NCBI GenBank assembly: GCA_002407675.1 | Contig: DHNW01000007.1 | Location: forward strand, 136,374 to 200,373 | Direction of reading: 5' to 3' | DNA length: 64,000 nucleotides | Source: Ruminococcaceae bacterium UBA5406 | GTDB taxonomy: Bacteria > Bacillota > Clostridia > Oscillospirales > Acutalibacteraceae | Part shown: positions 23,384-31,662 of the stretch, in pieces | Numbering within the stretch: the stretch's first letter is position 1 | Layout: each line of letters starts with the position of its first letter | Notes under the pieces: model-generated | The model's input: only the letters and a program-made list of their open reading frames with translations | Databases searched by the model: none | Told to the model about the DNA's origin: nothing | Made by a program: the position numbers and the translations under genes

Positions 23384-23654
23384 TCTGCTTGTCAGCCGTT
23401 TCAGCGTCGCCTGAGACGGCTGAATCTTTTTGAAGCTTTTCGAGGAATTCCCGGACTGGCTTTGGAAAACGGAATGCGCAATGCTCGGTTAAAGCCATAT
23501 CCGTACCGTCCAAATGCAGTGTCACAATCGGGCTCTCCCCTGCTTTCTGGGATATAGAATAGTCCAGAACTAAATCAGAAATGTCCTGCCCGTCCACAAC
23601 CATTTTAGTAAATGGGCTGTGGGCTGCCGTGATTTCAATCTTATGCATATTCAT
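23349..23654 (-). CDS. Phage protein of unknown function
   Basis: A 101-residue protein (MNMHKIEITAAHSPFTKMVVDG) with a compact beta-rich N-terminal about 60 residues and a basic C-terminal helix (PKPVREFLEKLQK). It is in the late operon between the minor head and scaffold genes. It has no recognised family; probably a capsid accessory protein. Confidence 0.6.
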   Translation of the reverse strand: MNMHKIEITAAHSPFTKMVVDGQDISDLVLDYSISQKAGESPIVTLHLDGTDMALTEHCAFRFPKPVREFLEKLQKDSAVSGDAETADKQTISVDGLRGSH

Positions 23655-23710
23655 CCTTCTTTCTTAAAAATCTGCATAAAAATACCGCCGTACTATTTCA
23701 GCAGGCGGTA

Positions 23711-23896
23711 TTATTTTGTTGGATCGATTCTCTTCGGACACCTTTTGCAGATAGGATACTTTTCAGGTGGAATATTGTCTTCCAGCACTTCCGGCTTGAT
23801 CATGTTGTCGGCCACATCCTGAATATCCATACAATAACCGAGTTCAATTTTACGGCCCAGCAAAGGGCACTGCACATCATTTATGATCTGGGACAT
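23711..23896 (-). CDS. Small Cys-containing late protein
   Basis: A 61-residue protein starting at ATG 23896 after GGAAGTG and overlapping the minor head gene stop. It carries Cys pairs at the start and end (QCPLLGRKIELGYC, ICKRCPKR), suggesting zinc binding. The function is unknown. Confidence 0.6.
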   Translation of the reverse strand: MSQIINDVQCPLLGRKIELGYCMDIQDVADNMIKPEVLEDNIPPEKYPICKRCPKRIDPTK

Positions 23897-25445
23897 ATCT
23901 ATCAATCACTTCCAACAATCTAAGCGTGTCGGTTTTAAATTCTTTTGAACCATAAGCAGTTTGGACGATACCATCAATGGCTTTCACCCCAATAACGCCA
24001 TCCTTGCAATAATAATTGTGGACTGTGTTTGGCGTCGGGTACCGCTTCATCATGACCTTTGCCTGATTCATAAATCTGACAGCCTGTTCTTTGGTAAGCC
24101 CACGCTGGACTAACCGTCTTTCAGCGTGGCCGCGCCATCCTTTGATTTCAACCGGTTCAGCCGGATAAGCCTTGCCTTTATTGACAATCCCGAGTTTTTC
24201 AAGTTCCCGGTCGATCTTTACATACTCAACCGGACGGCCGTTGATGTTACGGACATAATACTTCATGTCATTCCACTGTTCAGGTTCATTATACTTCATA
24301 TTCTGAAAATCGGCAAGATTATCAGGTGCGTCTTTTCCAATGACTTTCCGGAAGGTCTTCATCTGCTCCGCGTCGGCCTTTCGGTTCCGATATTTCTTCT
24401 GCGCCGTTTCAAGGCTGTCGGCGCCGTACTTTTCGCTGATATCCTTGCGCCATTTTTCATAGTTCATATCCGCTGGTACTCTGTAGTTGCGTCCGGTTTC
24501 CGGATCCCGCGCCGTGCGGCTGCCGCCATCAGCTTCCGAGCCTGGAATCTTCGGCGTAATGGTGCAGCGGTCGTTCGGGTGCATTGGTGGCAGGTTCACA
24601 CCGGTCTGTGCTTCCGATACTTTGAAAACTTTCAGGTCCAGTGCTCCGCAGACGGCGCAGGTCCGGGCATCCAGCGTAGCAAGGTAAGTATATTCTTTGA
24701 CGCCCATTGCTTTGTAGGACTGGATTGCCGCATCGTTGTGCATCCGGTTAACTTCCGTCCGGACAAGCCGCGCGGCAGCGTAAGCGCCGACGTTCATCAG
24801 GTCTGACAGCTCCGTGGCCATCTGCTGAATGGACTTTCCCGCCGTGACTCCGGCGTCAATAATCTTTCCACCTTCTGACGCCAGCACGTCACGGTTTTTC
24901 CAGACACGGGAAGAATAATTCTCGCCCTTCCATTTGTTCTGGACCGCCTGATTGACAACGGCCTGCAAAAGCGGGGTGACCGTCGTTCCCGGAACATCTG
25001 GCAGCGTGTCATACATGGTTTTGTAGTAAGAATCGTCATAGGCTTTCACCAGCTGCCCGGAACCGGCCTTTTCTTCCCCTGCGGCCAGCTTGTCAAGTTC
25101 CGCTTCAATCGCCCGGCGCGCGGCCTGCAGGCGGCTGATTCGGTATCCGTAAGCCGGAGCGTTCAGCTTTGCAAGGGTCTCCGCGTCACCGGTTTCTTCA
25201 TATAATTTTTGGAGATCAGCCATCAGCTCGGCGGTTTCCTGAGCGGATAACAGTTCCCGGGCTTCTTTCTCGCTGATACCCGTATACTTCCGATAATTCT
25301 GGAAGATGCGGTCCATCATCCGAACAAGCTCTTTGTCCGCGTCGCCATACATTACGGCAAGCCGTTTCAGCGTGTCCTTTGTGCCGTCGTGCGATTCTGC
25401 TTCACGCTGCAAGGCACGCAGCGCCCAGTATTCATCCGACTTCAT
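23877..25445 (-). CDS. Minor head protein (SPP1 gp7 / Mu F-like) with C-terminal BECR-like domain
   Basis: A 522-residue protein. The core (about 190-320) has the head-morphogenesis signature: YAAARLVRTEVNRMHNDAA, then CAVCGALDL and LPPMHPNDRC, with the Cys/His set typical of the family. After about residue 430, GWRGHAERRLVQRGLTKEQA and HNYYCKDGVIGVKA resemble a Barnase-EndoU-ColicinE5/D-RelE-like nuclease domain. Such domains are known on phage head proteins and may be injected with DNA; assignment is by pattern only. The frame extends upstream into a hydrophobic stretch that belongs to another gene's frame, so ATG 25445 is chosen. Confidence 0.85.
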   Translation of the reverse strand: MKSDEYWALRALQREAESHDGTKDTLKRLAVMYGDADKELVRMMDRIFQNYRKYTGISEKEARELLSAQETAELMADLQKLYEETGDAETLAKLNAPAYGYRISRLQAARRAIEAELDKLAAGEEKAGSGQLVKAYDDSYYKTMYDTLPDVPGTTVTPLLQAVVNQAVQNKWKGENYSSRVWKNRDVLASEGGKIIDAGVTAGKSIQQMATELSDLMNVGAYAAARLVRTEVNRMHNDAAIQSYKAMGVKEYTYLATLDARTCAVCGALDLKVFKVSEAQTGVNLPPMHPNDRCTITPKIPGSEADGGSRTARDPETGRNYRVPADMNYEKWRKDISEKYGADSLETAQKKYRNRKADAEQMKTFRKVIGKDAPDNLADFQNMKYNEPEQWNDMKYYVRNINGRPVEYVKIDRELEKLGIVNKGKAYPAEPVEIKGWRGHAERRLVQRGLTKEQAVRFMNQAKVMMKRYPTPNTVHNYYCKDGVIGVKAIDGIVQTAYGSKEFKTDTLRLLEVIDRYVPDHK

Positions 25446-25638
25446 TAGAATCACTATCCGAGGATTCGGGTTCAAAATCAGGGCACGTATTGCCGTGATT
25501 CCAAGTACAATCACGGCCAAAATGGCGTATACAGCAAGTATCAGCAGCGCCTTTTGCCGAATCATCTTTTGCACATCTCATGCAAAGACAGTTTGCTGTT
25601 AAATCAGCTAAACAGCCAATATGGTGTTTACCTTTCAC
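25432..25638 (-). CDS. Small Cys-rich late protein
   Basis: A 68-residue protein between portal and minor head genes, overlapping both. It contains eight Cys residues and a His-rich start (MKGKHHIGCLADLTANCLCMRC, CTWNHGNTCPDFEPE), resembling small zinc-binding proteins. The acidic Ser/Asp end is unstructured. The function is unknown. Its frame explains why the hydrophobic extension of the minor head frame is not coding. Confidence 0.7.
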   Translation of the reverse strand: MKGKHHIGCLADLTANCLCMRCAKDDSAKGAADTCCIRHFGRDCTWNHGNTCPDFEPESSDSDSNEVG

Positions 25639-27212
25639 GTTCCATCATCCCCCTTATCACCGCCGGGTGGCACGTCATCATTGCCGAACATCTGGCTGCG
25701 CCGCTTATCCTGTTGTGCCTGCTGCGCTTCAAGGTCTTTTTGGGCCTGTTCCGCGTCGTCGACAAGCGGATGGTGCGCAAGCAGAATCTTATCGGGCACA
25801 AGTCCGCGGGACTGCATAATCATGCTGACCGTCTCCGCGTCGTTTACGATCATCGTCTTATTGACCGTCACAACAATTTTGGAACTGTTGTAATTCGTAC
25901 CGTTCCGGCGGTTCATATCGTCCGTCAGGAACCAGAACAGGTCTTTCAGAGCCTTTTTCAGCTTGAGGATCAGTGGATTGGCTTTCAGGTTGAGCTGCGT
26001 GTATTTGAATTTCAGCGCAACGCCGGAAGGATTGTTTCCAAGCTGTTCGTCGCTTGTATCAATGCCCATGCCAAAATGGTAAATATCGTGCCGGAGCATA
26101 TCGAGCCACTTGCAGCGCTCCTCCACAGAAAGCGTGACCTGCTGTGCAGTTACGCCGTCACCAGCATCACCGCCCGATACGTTCACGACCTTGTTTATCT
26201 GCAGGCGCTTCACGATTTCCCGCGCTGTTTCACCGCCAAACCCCTTGACGATCCAGTACAGCGCCACAAGATCAATCTGGTCATTTGTCGTAGCGCTGGA
26301 AATCATATCGTAAGCATCAATCAGGGACTTAATGCCGCAGGGTTGGCCGTTCTCATCCTGCCCGCCGAGATCACTCGTCGCTTCGCTGTTGTTGTAGAGC
26401 GGAACCCATGGCACACGCCCCCAGCTGTGCGCTTCCCGGCTTGTTTCCGCGCCGTCAACCGTTGTCACATTCCACCAGTGCGGTGCCGGATTAACCGGAT
26501 AAGCCGGGTCCAGCAGATAATTGCCGTGGTCATCCTGGACGTAATAGGTCACGTCGTGGTCTGTCCACCATTCGACTTTATACCGCTTCACCGTTTCACC
26601 GCTGCTGACAACATCAAACGTATAGAACCGGACAACGTCTTCCAGTACCCGCTGATGTTCGGAATCATAAAAAGCAACGACCTCATTTGCCGGCACGACA
26701 ATGTAATGCAGGGAGCCGTCCGGGTCGTAGTACGGATGCACCCAGCCGACGCCCTTTTTTGACGCTTCCTTCACCCAGTCCGTCAGCATATCCGGGAATT
26801 CTTCGTCGGTCGTAATATTCGTGACGGCCGTTTCAAAATCTTTGTCATCTTCGACGCTGACGGTCGGCGGCTTTCCGACTATGTACCCGACCTTCTGGTC
26901 GACCAACAGCCGGAAAAACGGGTGGATGTTGTGCATATTCGAATTGTTGGAATTCGTGATCGTCTGGGCTATTTCATGGTCTTTCCCGTCGTCGCTGTTC
27001 TCGGCGAGAACCTTATCATAGACAACCGACTGCCGGAAATCATGGTTCAGGATATCGTGCCGGCCGGCGTAATAGCGCTCGCCGACAGCCATAAACCTCT
27101 GCTTTTCATCTACAGACCAGTCACGCAGAATCAGCTTGATGATCTCCGACTGATTCAGCCTGCCTTCAATGGTCAGTCTGGCTTTTATCAGGTCTAAGTC
27201 GCTTATGTACAT
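25635..27212 (-). CDS. Portal protein (SPP1 gp6-like)
   Basis: A 525-residue protein forming the dodecameric DNA channel at one capsid vertex. Family features are HPFFRLLVDQKVGYIVGKPP, DWVKEASKKGVGWVHPYYDPDG and SGVALKFKYTQLNLKA. A Gln-rich helical segment and an acidic disordered tail end the protein. It lies immediately after the terminase large subunit, a standard packaging order. Confidence 0.94.
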   Translation of the reverse strand: MYISDLDLIKARLTIEGRLNQSEIIKLILRDWSVDEKQRFMAVGERYYAGRHDILNHDFRQSVVYDKVLAENSDDGKDHEIAQTITNSNNSNMHNIHPFFRLLVDQKVGYIVGKPPTVSVEDDKDFETAVTNITTDEEFPDMLTDWVKEASKKGVGWVHPYYDPDGSLHYIVVPANEVVAFYDSEHQRVLEDVVRFYTFDVVSSGETVKRYKVEWWTDHDVTYYVQDDHGNYLLDPAYPVNPAPHWWNVTTVDGAETSREAHSWGRVPWVPLYNNSEATSDLGGQDENGQPCGIKSLIDAYDMISSATTNDQIDLVALYWIVKGFGGETAREIVKRLQINKVVNVSGGDAGDGVTAQQVTLSVEERCKWLDMLRHDIYHFGMGIDTSDEQLGNNPSGVALKFKYTQLNLKANPLILKLKKALKDLFWFLTDDMNRRNGTNYNSSKIVVTVNKTMIVNDAETVSMIMQSRGLVPDKILLAHHPLVDDAEQAQKDLEAQQAQQDKRRSQMFGNDDVPPGGDKGDDGT

Positions 27213-27215
27213 GGG

Positions 27216-28487
27216 TTACACCACCCTCACATTCTTCATATCGTCTTCCATAGCATAGCGGACCGCGTCGATTGCGTGGTTGTTTTTATCAGGGTAACCG
27301 GCTTTAAAATTCCCGTTTGCGTCCCGTTCAAGCTCATACCCAATAAACTCCCGTGCGGCGTTTGGGCAGCGTTTATCGTCTATAATGATTTCATCAAGGC
27401 CCTGCAGCCAGTGGATACCATAATCCACACTGTCAGGGCCTTTCTTCGCGCCGCGGACCCGCAGGCCGTAGCCCCGGACTTCAGCAATGCTTTTCGGTTC
27501 TGCGGAATCACAGACAATATCTTTGCCCTGCCCACCGTGCTGCTTTACCTGTTTAGCCGCTGCAAAATTCGTAAGGCCGACTTTATAAACTTCGTCATAA
27601 ATCAGCAGGCGGCGCTTCTTGCGGTCATATCCGCAGGCAGCAAAGCAAAACGGATCCACTGCGAAGCCCCAGTCAATCCCAAACCTGCGGCGCGGTACCA
27701 TGTTAATCTCGGCATCGGTAATTCTCCGGATTTTTACGTTGGTGAACACTTCGCCGCCTGTGCCGGTCGGAATGCCGAGATACTCGTGCCGGTATGCGTC
27801 CGGATTAACCGCTTTAAGGTGTTCCGCCTCGATAATGAATTCATTACCGAGCCATTTCTGCGGCACGGTCAGGTAGGTGCTGTGATGTTCCACCATGCCC
27901 GGCTCTGAAAATGCCGTCGGGTCATTTACCCAGGAGCGCTGACTCCGTGGCGGGTTAAAAGAATAAAAGACGGTGAATTTCTCACCGCCTCTCAAAACAG
28001 ACTGCTGTATGCTGCGTATTTTCTCAGGGCCTTCAAACTCGTCCAGTTCCTCGAACCACAAGTATTTGATGTATCCGCGAGGCACTTTGATTGACTTAAC
28101 CTTCATCGGGTCATCAGCCCCGCGGAAAAGGATCTGCTGCCCAGTCGGCTTGTAGGTAAGCCGCAGCGGCGACAGGGACGCCCGCCATAAATGCGACACA
28201 CCGAGTTTGTCAATTGCCCACAAAAGTTGTGTATAAACGCTGTCTTTCAGGTCAACGCCATAGCGGCGGAGTACCAGAGCATTTGTAAATTTTCCCGCCG
28301 CAGCGTCCCGCATAATACCAAGCGGTGTTTCTGTGCCGGCAAAGGAAGACTTACATGAACCACGACCTCCGGCCAGTTTATAAAACGTGTGGCTGTTTGC
28401 TGCAACATCACGGTGCAAGCTATAAAAGGACGGGGCAATCAGATCAGTCAGCTTTACCGTTTTCGTCTGCCTGCTTGTCTGGAACAT
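27216..28487 (-). CDS. Terminase large subunit
   Basis: A 423-residue packaging motor. Walker A is GGRGSCKSS near residue 40 and Walker B is YLWFEELDEF near 140. The C-terminal RNase H-like nuclease shows GIDWGFAVDPF, CDSAEPKSIAEV and NNHAIDAVRYAM. It translocates DNA into the prohead and cuts concatemers. ATG 28487 gives a 44-nt overlap with the small subunit; a GTG 27 nt upstream is possible. No ribosome site clearly decides. Confidence 0.95.
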   Translation of the reverse strand: MFQTSRQTKTVKLTDLIAPSFYSLHRDVAANSHTFYKLAGGRGSCKSSFAGTETPLGIMRDAAAGKFTNALVLRRYGVDLKDSVYTQLLWAIDKLGVSHLWRASLSPLRLTYKPTGQQILFRGADDPMKVKSIKVPRGYIKYLWFEELDEFEGPEKIRSIQQSVLRGGEKFTVFYSFNPPRSQRSWVNDPTAFSEPGMVEHHSTYLTVPQKWLGNEFIIEAEHLKAVNPDAYRHEYLGIPTGTGGEVFTNVKIRRITDAEINMVPRRRFGIDWGFAVDPFCFAACGYDRKKRRLLIYDEVYKVGLTNFAAAKQVKQHGGQGKDIVCDSAEPKSIAEVRGYGLRVRGAKKGPDSVDYGIHWLQGLDEIIIDDKRCPNAAREFIGYELERDANGNFKAGYPDKNNHAIDAVRYAMEDDMKNVRVV

Positions 28488-28959
28488 CGTCGACAATCTG
28501 AACCACCCCTTCACCCGAAAGATTTACGTTGTCGGTGAATAGCCCCAGCCGCTTTCCGAGAAGTTCCAGCGCTTTCAGCTTATCGTGCATCTTGACCTCG
28601 CGCTCAACGCCGGGGCCGTCCTTTGTCGGAATTGTCTTCACGCGGACAGAAGCCACGGCGGCGGTATCGTCACGGACTGCATCAGGCTTGACCGTCGCAT
28701 CGTCATAGTTGACAACATCCTGCGAATTGGCGAAGGCGACACGGGCAAGCTCCCGGACAACGCGGTCGGCGGTGACACCCGTGCGGCTGGACTGGGCGGC
28801 TAGGGACTTGTCAATACGTGCGCGAATCTGGGGTTTTCTCAGGTTCTCACTTCCAATGTCAGAAGCTGCTGCCGGGCTGTATCCTGCCCTGATTGCCGCC
28901 TGCGTCGCGTTCAGGTCAACGAGGTATTCCTCGCAGAAGCGTTTTTGTTTGTTCGTCAT
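28444..28959 (-). CDS. Terminase small subunit
   Basis: A 171-residue Terminase_2 family protein. MTNKQKRFCEEYLVDLNATQAAIRAGYS is the DNA-binding N-terminus, followed by a helical oligomerisation region. It recognises the packaging site and loads the large subunit. The chosen ATG has GAGGTGG upstream; a GTG four codons earlier is the alternative. Confidence 0.93.
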   Translation of the reverse strand: MTNKQKRFCEEYLVDLNATQAAIRAGYSPAAASDIGSENLRKPQIRARIDKSLAAQSSRTGVTADRVVRELARVAFANSQDVVNYDDATVKPDAVRDDTAAVASVRVKTIPTKDGPGVEREVKMHDKLKALELLGKRLGLFTDNVNLSGEGVVQIVDDVPDKQADENGKAD

Positions 28960-29065
28960 GGATGTCGCCACCTCGTTTCACAGTTTCATACAGGCACCGC
29001 GGCAGCATGCACACCCACGCCCCGGTACGCCTGTAATCATTCCAGACACATTTTGGACTGCACAC
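28916..29065 (-). CDS. Small Cys-rich protein upstream of terminase (candidate)
   Basis: A 49-codon frame starting at GTG 29065, 5 nt after a strong GGGAGGTGAC site. Four Cys residues (CSPKC, WVCMLPRC) give a zinc-ribbon look like other small proteins found beside phage terminases. It overlaps the terminase small subunit by 44 nt, which weakens the case. Confidence 0.35.
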   Translation of the reverse strand: MCSPKCVWNDYRRTGAWVCMLPRCLYETVKRGGDIHDEQTKTLLRGIPR

Positions 29066-29093
29066 TGCCGGTCACCTCCCGAAAATTGGCATG

Positions 29094-29118
29094 AAAAAGG
29101 ACGGCCCGAAGGTCGCCC
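29094..29118 (-). terminator. Terminator-like hairpin upstream of terminase genes
   Basis: The minus-strand GGGCGACC-TTCG-GGCCGTCC (one mismatch) is followed by TTTTT. With the next hairpin it separates the AT-rich cassette from the packaging genes. The rest of 29066-29235 holds no clear gene. Confidence 0.55.
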
Positions 29119-29182
29119 ACACGATATTGACAATCTGAAATTTAAAAATACAACATGTTGATAACTCGGTTGAATGTGTGGA

Positions 29183-29215
29183 AAGAATGGACGCCCAAGA
29201 AGGGCGTCCATTCTT
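29183..29215 (-). terminator. Terminator of the AT-rich cassette
   Basis: The perfect 14-bp stem AAGAATGGACGCCC / GGGCGTCCATTCTT with a 5-nt loop lies 20 nt after the membrane protein gene. Confidence 0.75.
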
Positions 29216-29235
29216 GATATCAAAACTAATTATCA

Positions 29236-29877
29236 CTAATTATCAAACTTGCTCAAAAGATTAAATCTCTTCGTAACAATAAGCAGATTTAAAACAAATG
29301 AATAAAACAAATAAAATATTATTGTATCTAATAGCCACTGCAATCCTAAAACCATTCTACCAATATGACAAAATACAAAATTACAACTGTTGAATGTTGG
29401 CTTTATAAAACATAATATTAACAATACAATGCTCAGCAAAATCTCATAATTTATAACACTTACCGTTTCATGATGCACTACTTTAAATTTTTCGTAACGA
29501 CCTGCATCAATTTTCTTGTTGTCTGTTACCTCCTTATCCTTTTCACTAATTGTCCCAAGATACATATACAATGTTGCCGTTAGAACAGATACTACTATAC
29601 CAAGTGTATTTAATAAATTGCTCCCATAATCAGACTTTGGACTAGCTGACAGTTCTACAGCTAAATGCAATGATGACGCTAACGAAAGCGGAATCGGGAA
29701 AAGTAAAAAGAACAAAAAGTGTTGGTATTGAACTTGACCATCGATTTCAAATATTTCTCTATATTGTTTACAAATTTTCCAACAATTAATATAAGATGCG
29801 CCATTAAAAAGTGTTGAGTATAGTAACAAAAAAATGACTGATACTACAATCCAAAACCATGGTTTTAATAGTATCAC
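29236..29877 (-). CDS. Multi-pass membrane protein of the AT-rich cassette
   Basis: A 213-codon frame from GTG 29877 with about five hydrophobic segments: about 5-23, 48-75, 87-110, 142-162 and 178-202. A charged cytoplasmic-looking loop (EKDKEVTDNKKIDAGRYEKF) lies between the third and fourth. It has no recognised family. It overlaps the upstream soluble-protein frame by 74 nt and lacks a visible ribosome site. A +1 frameshift producing one fused soluble-plus-membrane protein is therefore an alternative to two separate products. The strongly AT-biased codons differ from the packaging genes downstream, suggesting recent transfer. A defence or superinfection-exclusion role is inferred from location only. 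Confidence 0.65.
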   Translation of the reverse strand: MILLKPWFWIVVSVIFLLLYSTLFNGASYINCWKICKQYREIFEIDGQVQYQHFLFFLLFPIPLSLASSLHLAVELSASPKSDYGSNLLNTLGIVVSVLTATLYMYLGTISEKDKEVTDNKKIDAGRYEKFKVVHHETVSVINYEILLSIVLLILCFIKPTFNSCNFVFCHIGRMVLGLQWLLDTIIFYLFYSFVLNLLIVTKRFNLLSKFDN

Positions 29878-30682
29878 TGAACAGATCTATTCTAGGAATT
29901 TGTGTTCCTATACATTTTCTCGTTTGGAACATTCCTTTTAATGCAGTCCTTAAATTAGGGAATTTAGGCCTAATATAAATTCGTTTTTCTCGCTCACAAT
30001 AATTCAATTCTGATCTGTCAGGGTTTTCAAAATATTTTATAAGTTTTAATTCGCGAATTGGTTTTGTTTCAATGAGTCTTTCTACAACATCACAATCTGA
30101 AATATTATAAATTTTCATTGTTACTTCATCATCGTTATAAAATTTACTAAAGCTTTTAAAAAATAATGACTGCGCACTATAAATACCTTTATGCTCTAAT
30201 ATTATCATTCCTTCAATGGAATTTGGGCCGCACGGAATTGCAACAAACACATTGAAAAAATTCATTCCCGCTTCATCGGGCATTTGCAAAGACGTAATTT
30301 CGCCATATGAATTACATATTACCCTAAAATCTCCTTTTTTTCCTCCTAAAATGAGAAAATGAATATAGTTATAGTCATCTCTCCCATTACTCTGTTTCGT
30401 TTTAGTTTCATATTTATTCCAATATAAGAAAGTATAATCCGATTGCTTTTTATCACTTTCATTAGCACTATCTTTATTGATTAAGATATTTTTATCGCTT
30501 TTATTGGATACTAAAAATCTATGGTCTGCTTCCTCACGAATTCTAACAGAATGATTATTTATATAATCTGCAAGGACACCAATAATTCCTTTTTCTCTGA
30601 ATGAATTCAAAGCTATTGTTTGAGCTGTATTATACTTTTTATACATTTTGAATTTATGGTAAGATATACTAGTGTTTGACAT
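29804..30682 (-). CDS. Soluble protein of unknown function in the AT-rich cassette
   Basis: A 292-residue protein with no signal peptide or membrane segment before the last 30 residues. It is mixed alpha/beta with segments such as FNVFVAIPCGPNSIEGMII and MKIYNISDCDVVERLIE. A Lys/Ser-rich linker occurs around 60-85. I do not recognise a family. The C-terminal 25 residues overlap the start of the membrane protein in another frame and may be a read-out tail. It is the central gene of a cassette inserted between the terminase and the late regulator; a sensor/effector pairing with the membrane protein is speculation. Confidence 0.68.
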   Translation of the reverse strand: MSNTSISYHKFKMYKKYNTAQTIALNSFREKGIIGVLADYINNHSVRIREEADHRFLVSNKSDKNILINKDSANESDKKQSDYTFLYWNKYETKTKQSNGRDDYNYIHFLILGGKKGDFRVICNSYGEITSLQMPDEAGMNFFNVFVAIPCGPNSIEGMIILEHKGIYSAQSLFFKSFSKFYNDDEVTMKIYNISDCDVVERLIETKPIRELKLIKYFENPDRSELNYCEREKRIYIRPKFPNLRTALKGMFQTRKCIGTQIPRIDLFSDTIKTMVLDCSISHFFVTILNTF

Positions 30683-30863
30683 AATATTCCTCCAAATAAT
30701 CCATTAATTGCATTATAGTACAATTAACGTCATATTGGAAGAATAATTTCAAAAATTCGCTAAAATCTTTCGTTTTTAAATTGTCTTCATTATATCCGTT
30801 TTGAAGCAAATATATTGTTCCATTCAGACGAATTCTATAAAAAGTCCCCGTACTCTCTACCAA
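30669..30863 (-). CDS. Short AT-rich frame at the cassette's right edge, possibly a gene remnant
   Basis: A 64-codon frame that overlaps the soluble-protein start by 14 nt and opens at a weak TTG exactly where composition changes to GC-rich. The text (RIRLNGTIYLLQNGYNEDNL) looks protein-like, but no ribosome site is seen. It could be the surviving 3' part of a larger gene cut at the insertion border. Confidence 0.4.
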   Translation of the reverse strand: MVESTGTFYRIRLNGTIYLLQNGYNEDNLKTKDFSEFLKLFFQYDVNCTIMQLMDYLEEYYVKH

Positions 30864-30973
30864 GCGCCCTGCACAGAACGCAAGGCTTTGGAGAGATACA
30901 GGTTTTTTTGTATCACCGCCCGGCTCTGCCCCGGCAGGCCCCGGTCTGATTCCGTGCCCGGTGACATATTAAC

Positions 30974-31039
30974 GCGGCCTGCTGGAGTCGAACCAGCGTC
31001 TGAGTTATTGGGATACCGACCGCCGCATATCGACGCCGC
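30974..31039 (-). other. tRNA-like relic
   Basis: On the minus strand GCTGG-TTCGACT-CCAGC forms a perfect T-arm, and GCGGCGT pairs with AGGCCGC at six of seven positions as an acceptor stem. The 66-nt length is too short and no anticodon stem forms, so it is probably a degenerate tRNA. A GC-rich hairpin (CGCCGCC/GGGCGGCG) lies at 31037-31060. The surrounding 30864-31149 has no gene I can support. Confidence 0.45.
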
Positions 31040-31149
31040 CCGCTGGGAACAGGCGGCGCATAGGAGAAAAGAGTGTCAGCCTGGTACTCATGCCGCCCCA
31101 GGCAGGCGACTGAAAATCGTAATCCGTTTTTACAATTTCCTACTTTTCA

Positions 31150-31530
31150 TTATATGGGTACATTAGGGGACAAATGGGTACATTTCCAAAATCTTTTCAA
31201 ATATTGTTTGTTGGCGTCCATACTTTTTCCTGTTTTATGCGCCACTTTGCACCAACCCCATCCTTTCCGGTAATGCATATCCAGCAACGTTTTAGCGCGT
31301 ATATCCGTAATTTCGTCTATAAAACCGTCTATGGCACTTTTTCTTTGTTCAAGTAGTTTCACCTCTTCCCGTGTTTTCTCGTCGTTTCGGACGCCGTGGA
31401 GCGTAATAGAGTGGCTTGTGTACGGATATTCGTCGGACGAACCTTTTACAGAATCCGTGACGATTGTCGTTTTTAATTCTTTCAGCCGGACGACGATATC
31501 ATGATATTTTTCAAGGCTGACTCTGGTCAT
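31150..31530 (-). CDS. Late-gene regulator, DUF1492 / ArpU-RinA-like
   Basis: A 126-residue protein with a coiled-coil-like middle and a C-terminal helix-turn-helix resembling sigma-factor region 4 (DIRAKTLLDMHYRKGWGWCKVA, then DANKQYLKRFW). Such proteins sit just upstream of terminase genes in Firmicute phages and activate late transcription. It overlaps nothing, and its position here, before the packaging module, fits that role. Confidence 0.8.
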   Translation of the reverse strand: MTRVSLEKYHDIVVRLKELKTTIVTDSVKGSSDEYPYTSHSITLHGVRNDEKTREEVKLLEQRKSAIDGFIDEITDIRAKTLLDMHYRKGWGWCKVAHKTGKSMDANKQYLKRFWKCTHLSPNVPI

Positions 31531-31590
31531 AATTTCCCTTCTTTATATTTTGTTTTTACATTTTGTTTTTTTGCATTTTGCTTGACATGC

Positions 31591-31619
31591 TTGACACATG
31601 ATATAATCATGTGTATAAT
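31591..31619 (+). promoter_or_regulatory. Perfect sigma-A promoter with a palindromic operator in its spacer
   Basis: TTGACA (31591-31596), 17 nt and TATAAT (31614-31619) match consensus exactly. The spacer is filled by ACACATGAT-ATA-ATCATGTGT (31594-31614), a perfect 9-bp inverted repeat. A second repeat, ATGATAACATCAT, lies just downstream (31631-31643). Tight repression is likely; the regulator is unknown. Confidence 0.8.
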
Positions 31620-31662
31620 ATGGTTGTGCCATGATAACATCATAATTTTGGGAGGTTATTTT

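Noticed and set aside
25446..25574. An N-terminal membrane segment on the minor head protein
   Set aside because: The hydrophobic extension is the other-frame reading of the small Cys-rich gene at 25432-25638; the head-protein family starts at ATG 25445.
28978..29223. An 81-codon minus-strand frame between the AT-rich cassette and terminase
   Set aside because: It has no ribosome site and runs through two hairpins; a different frame from GTG 29065 is the better candidate.
29236..30682. Identification of the AT-rich pair as the Kiwa defence system
   Set aside because: The membrane-plus-soluble layout is similar, but the soluble protein shows no resemblance to the DUF4868 protein of Kiwa that I can see.
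30974..31039. A functional tRNA gene
   Set aside because: Too short, no anticodon stem and one acceptor mismatch; kept only as a relic.
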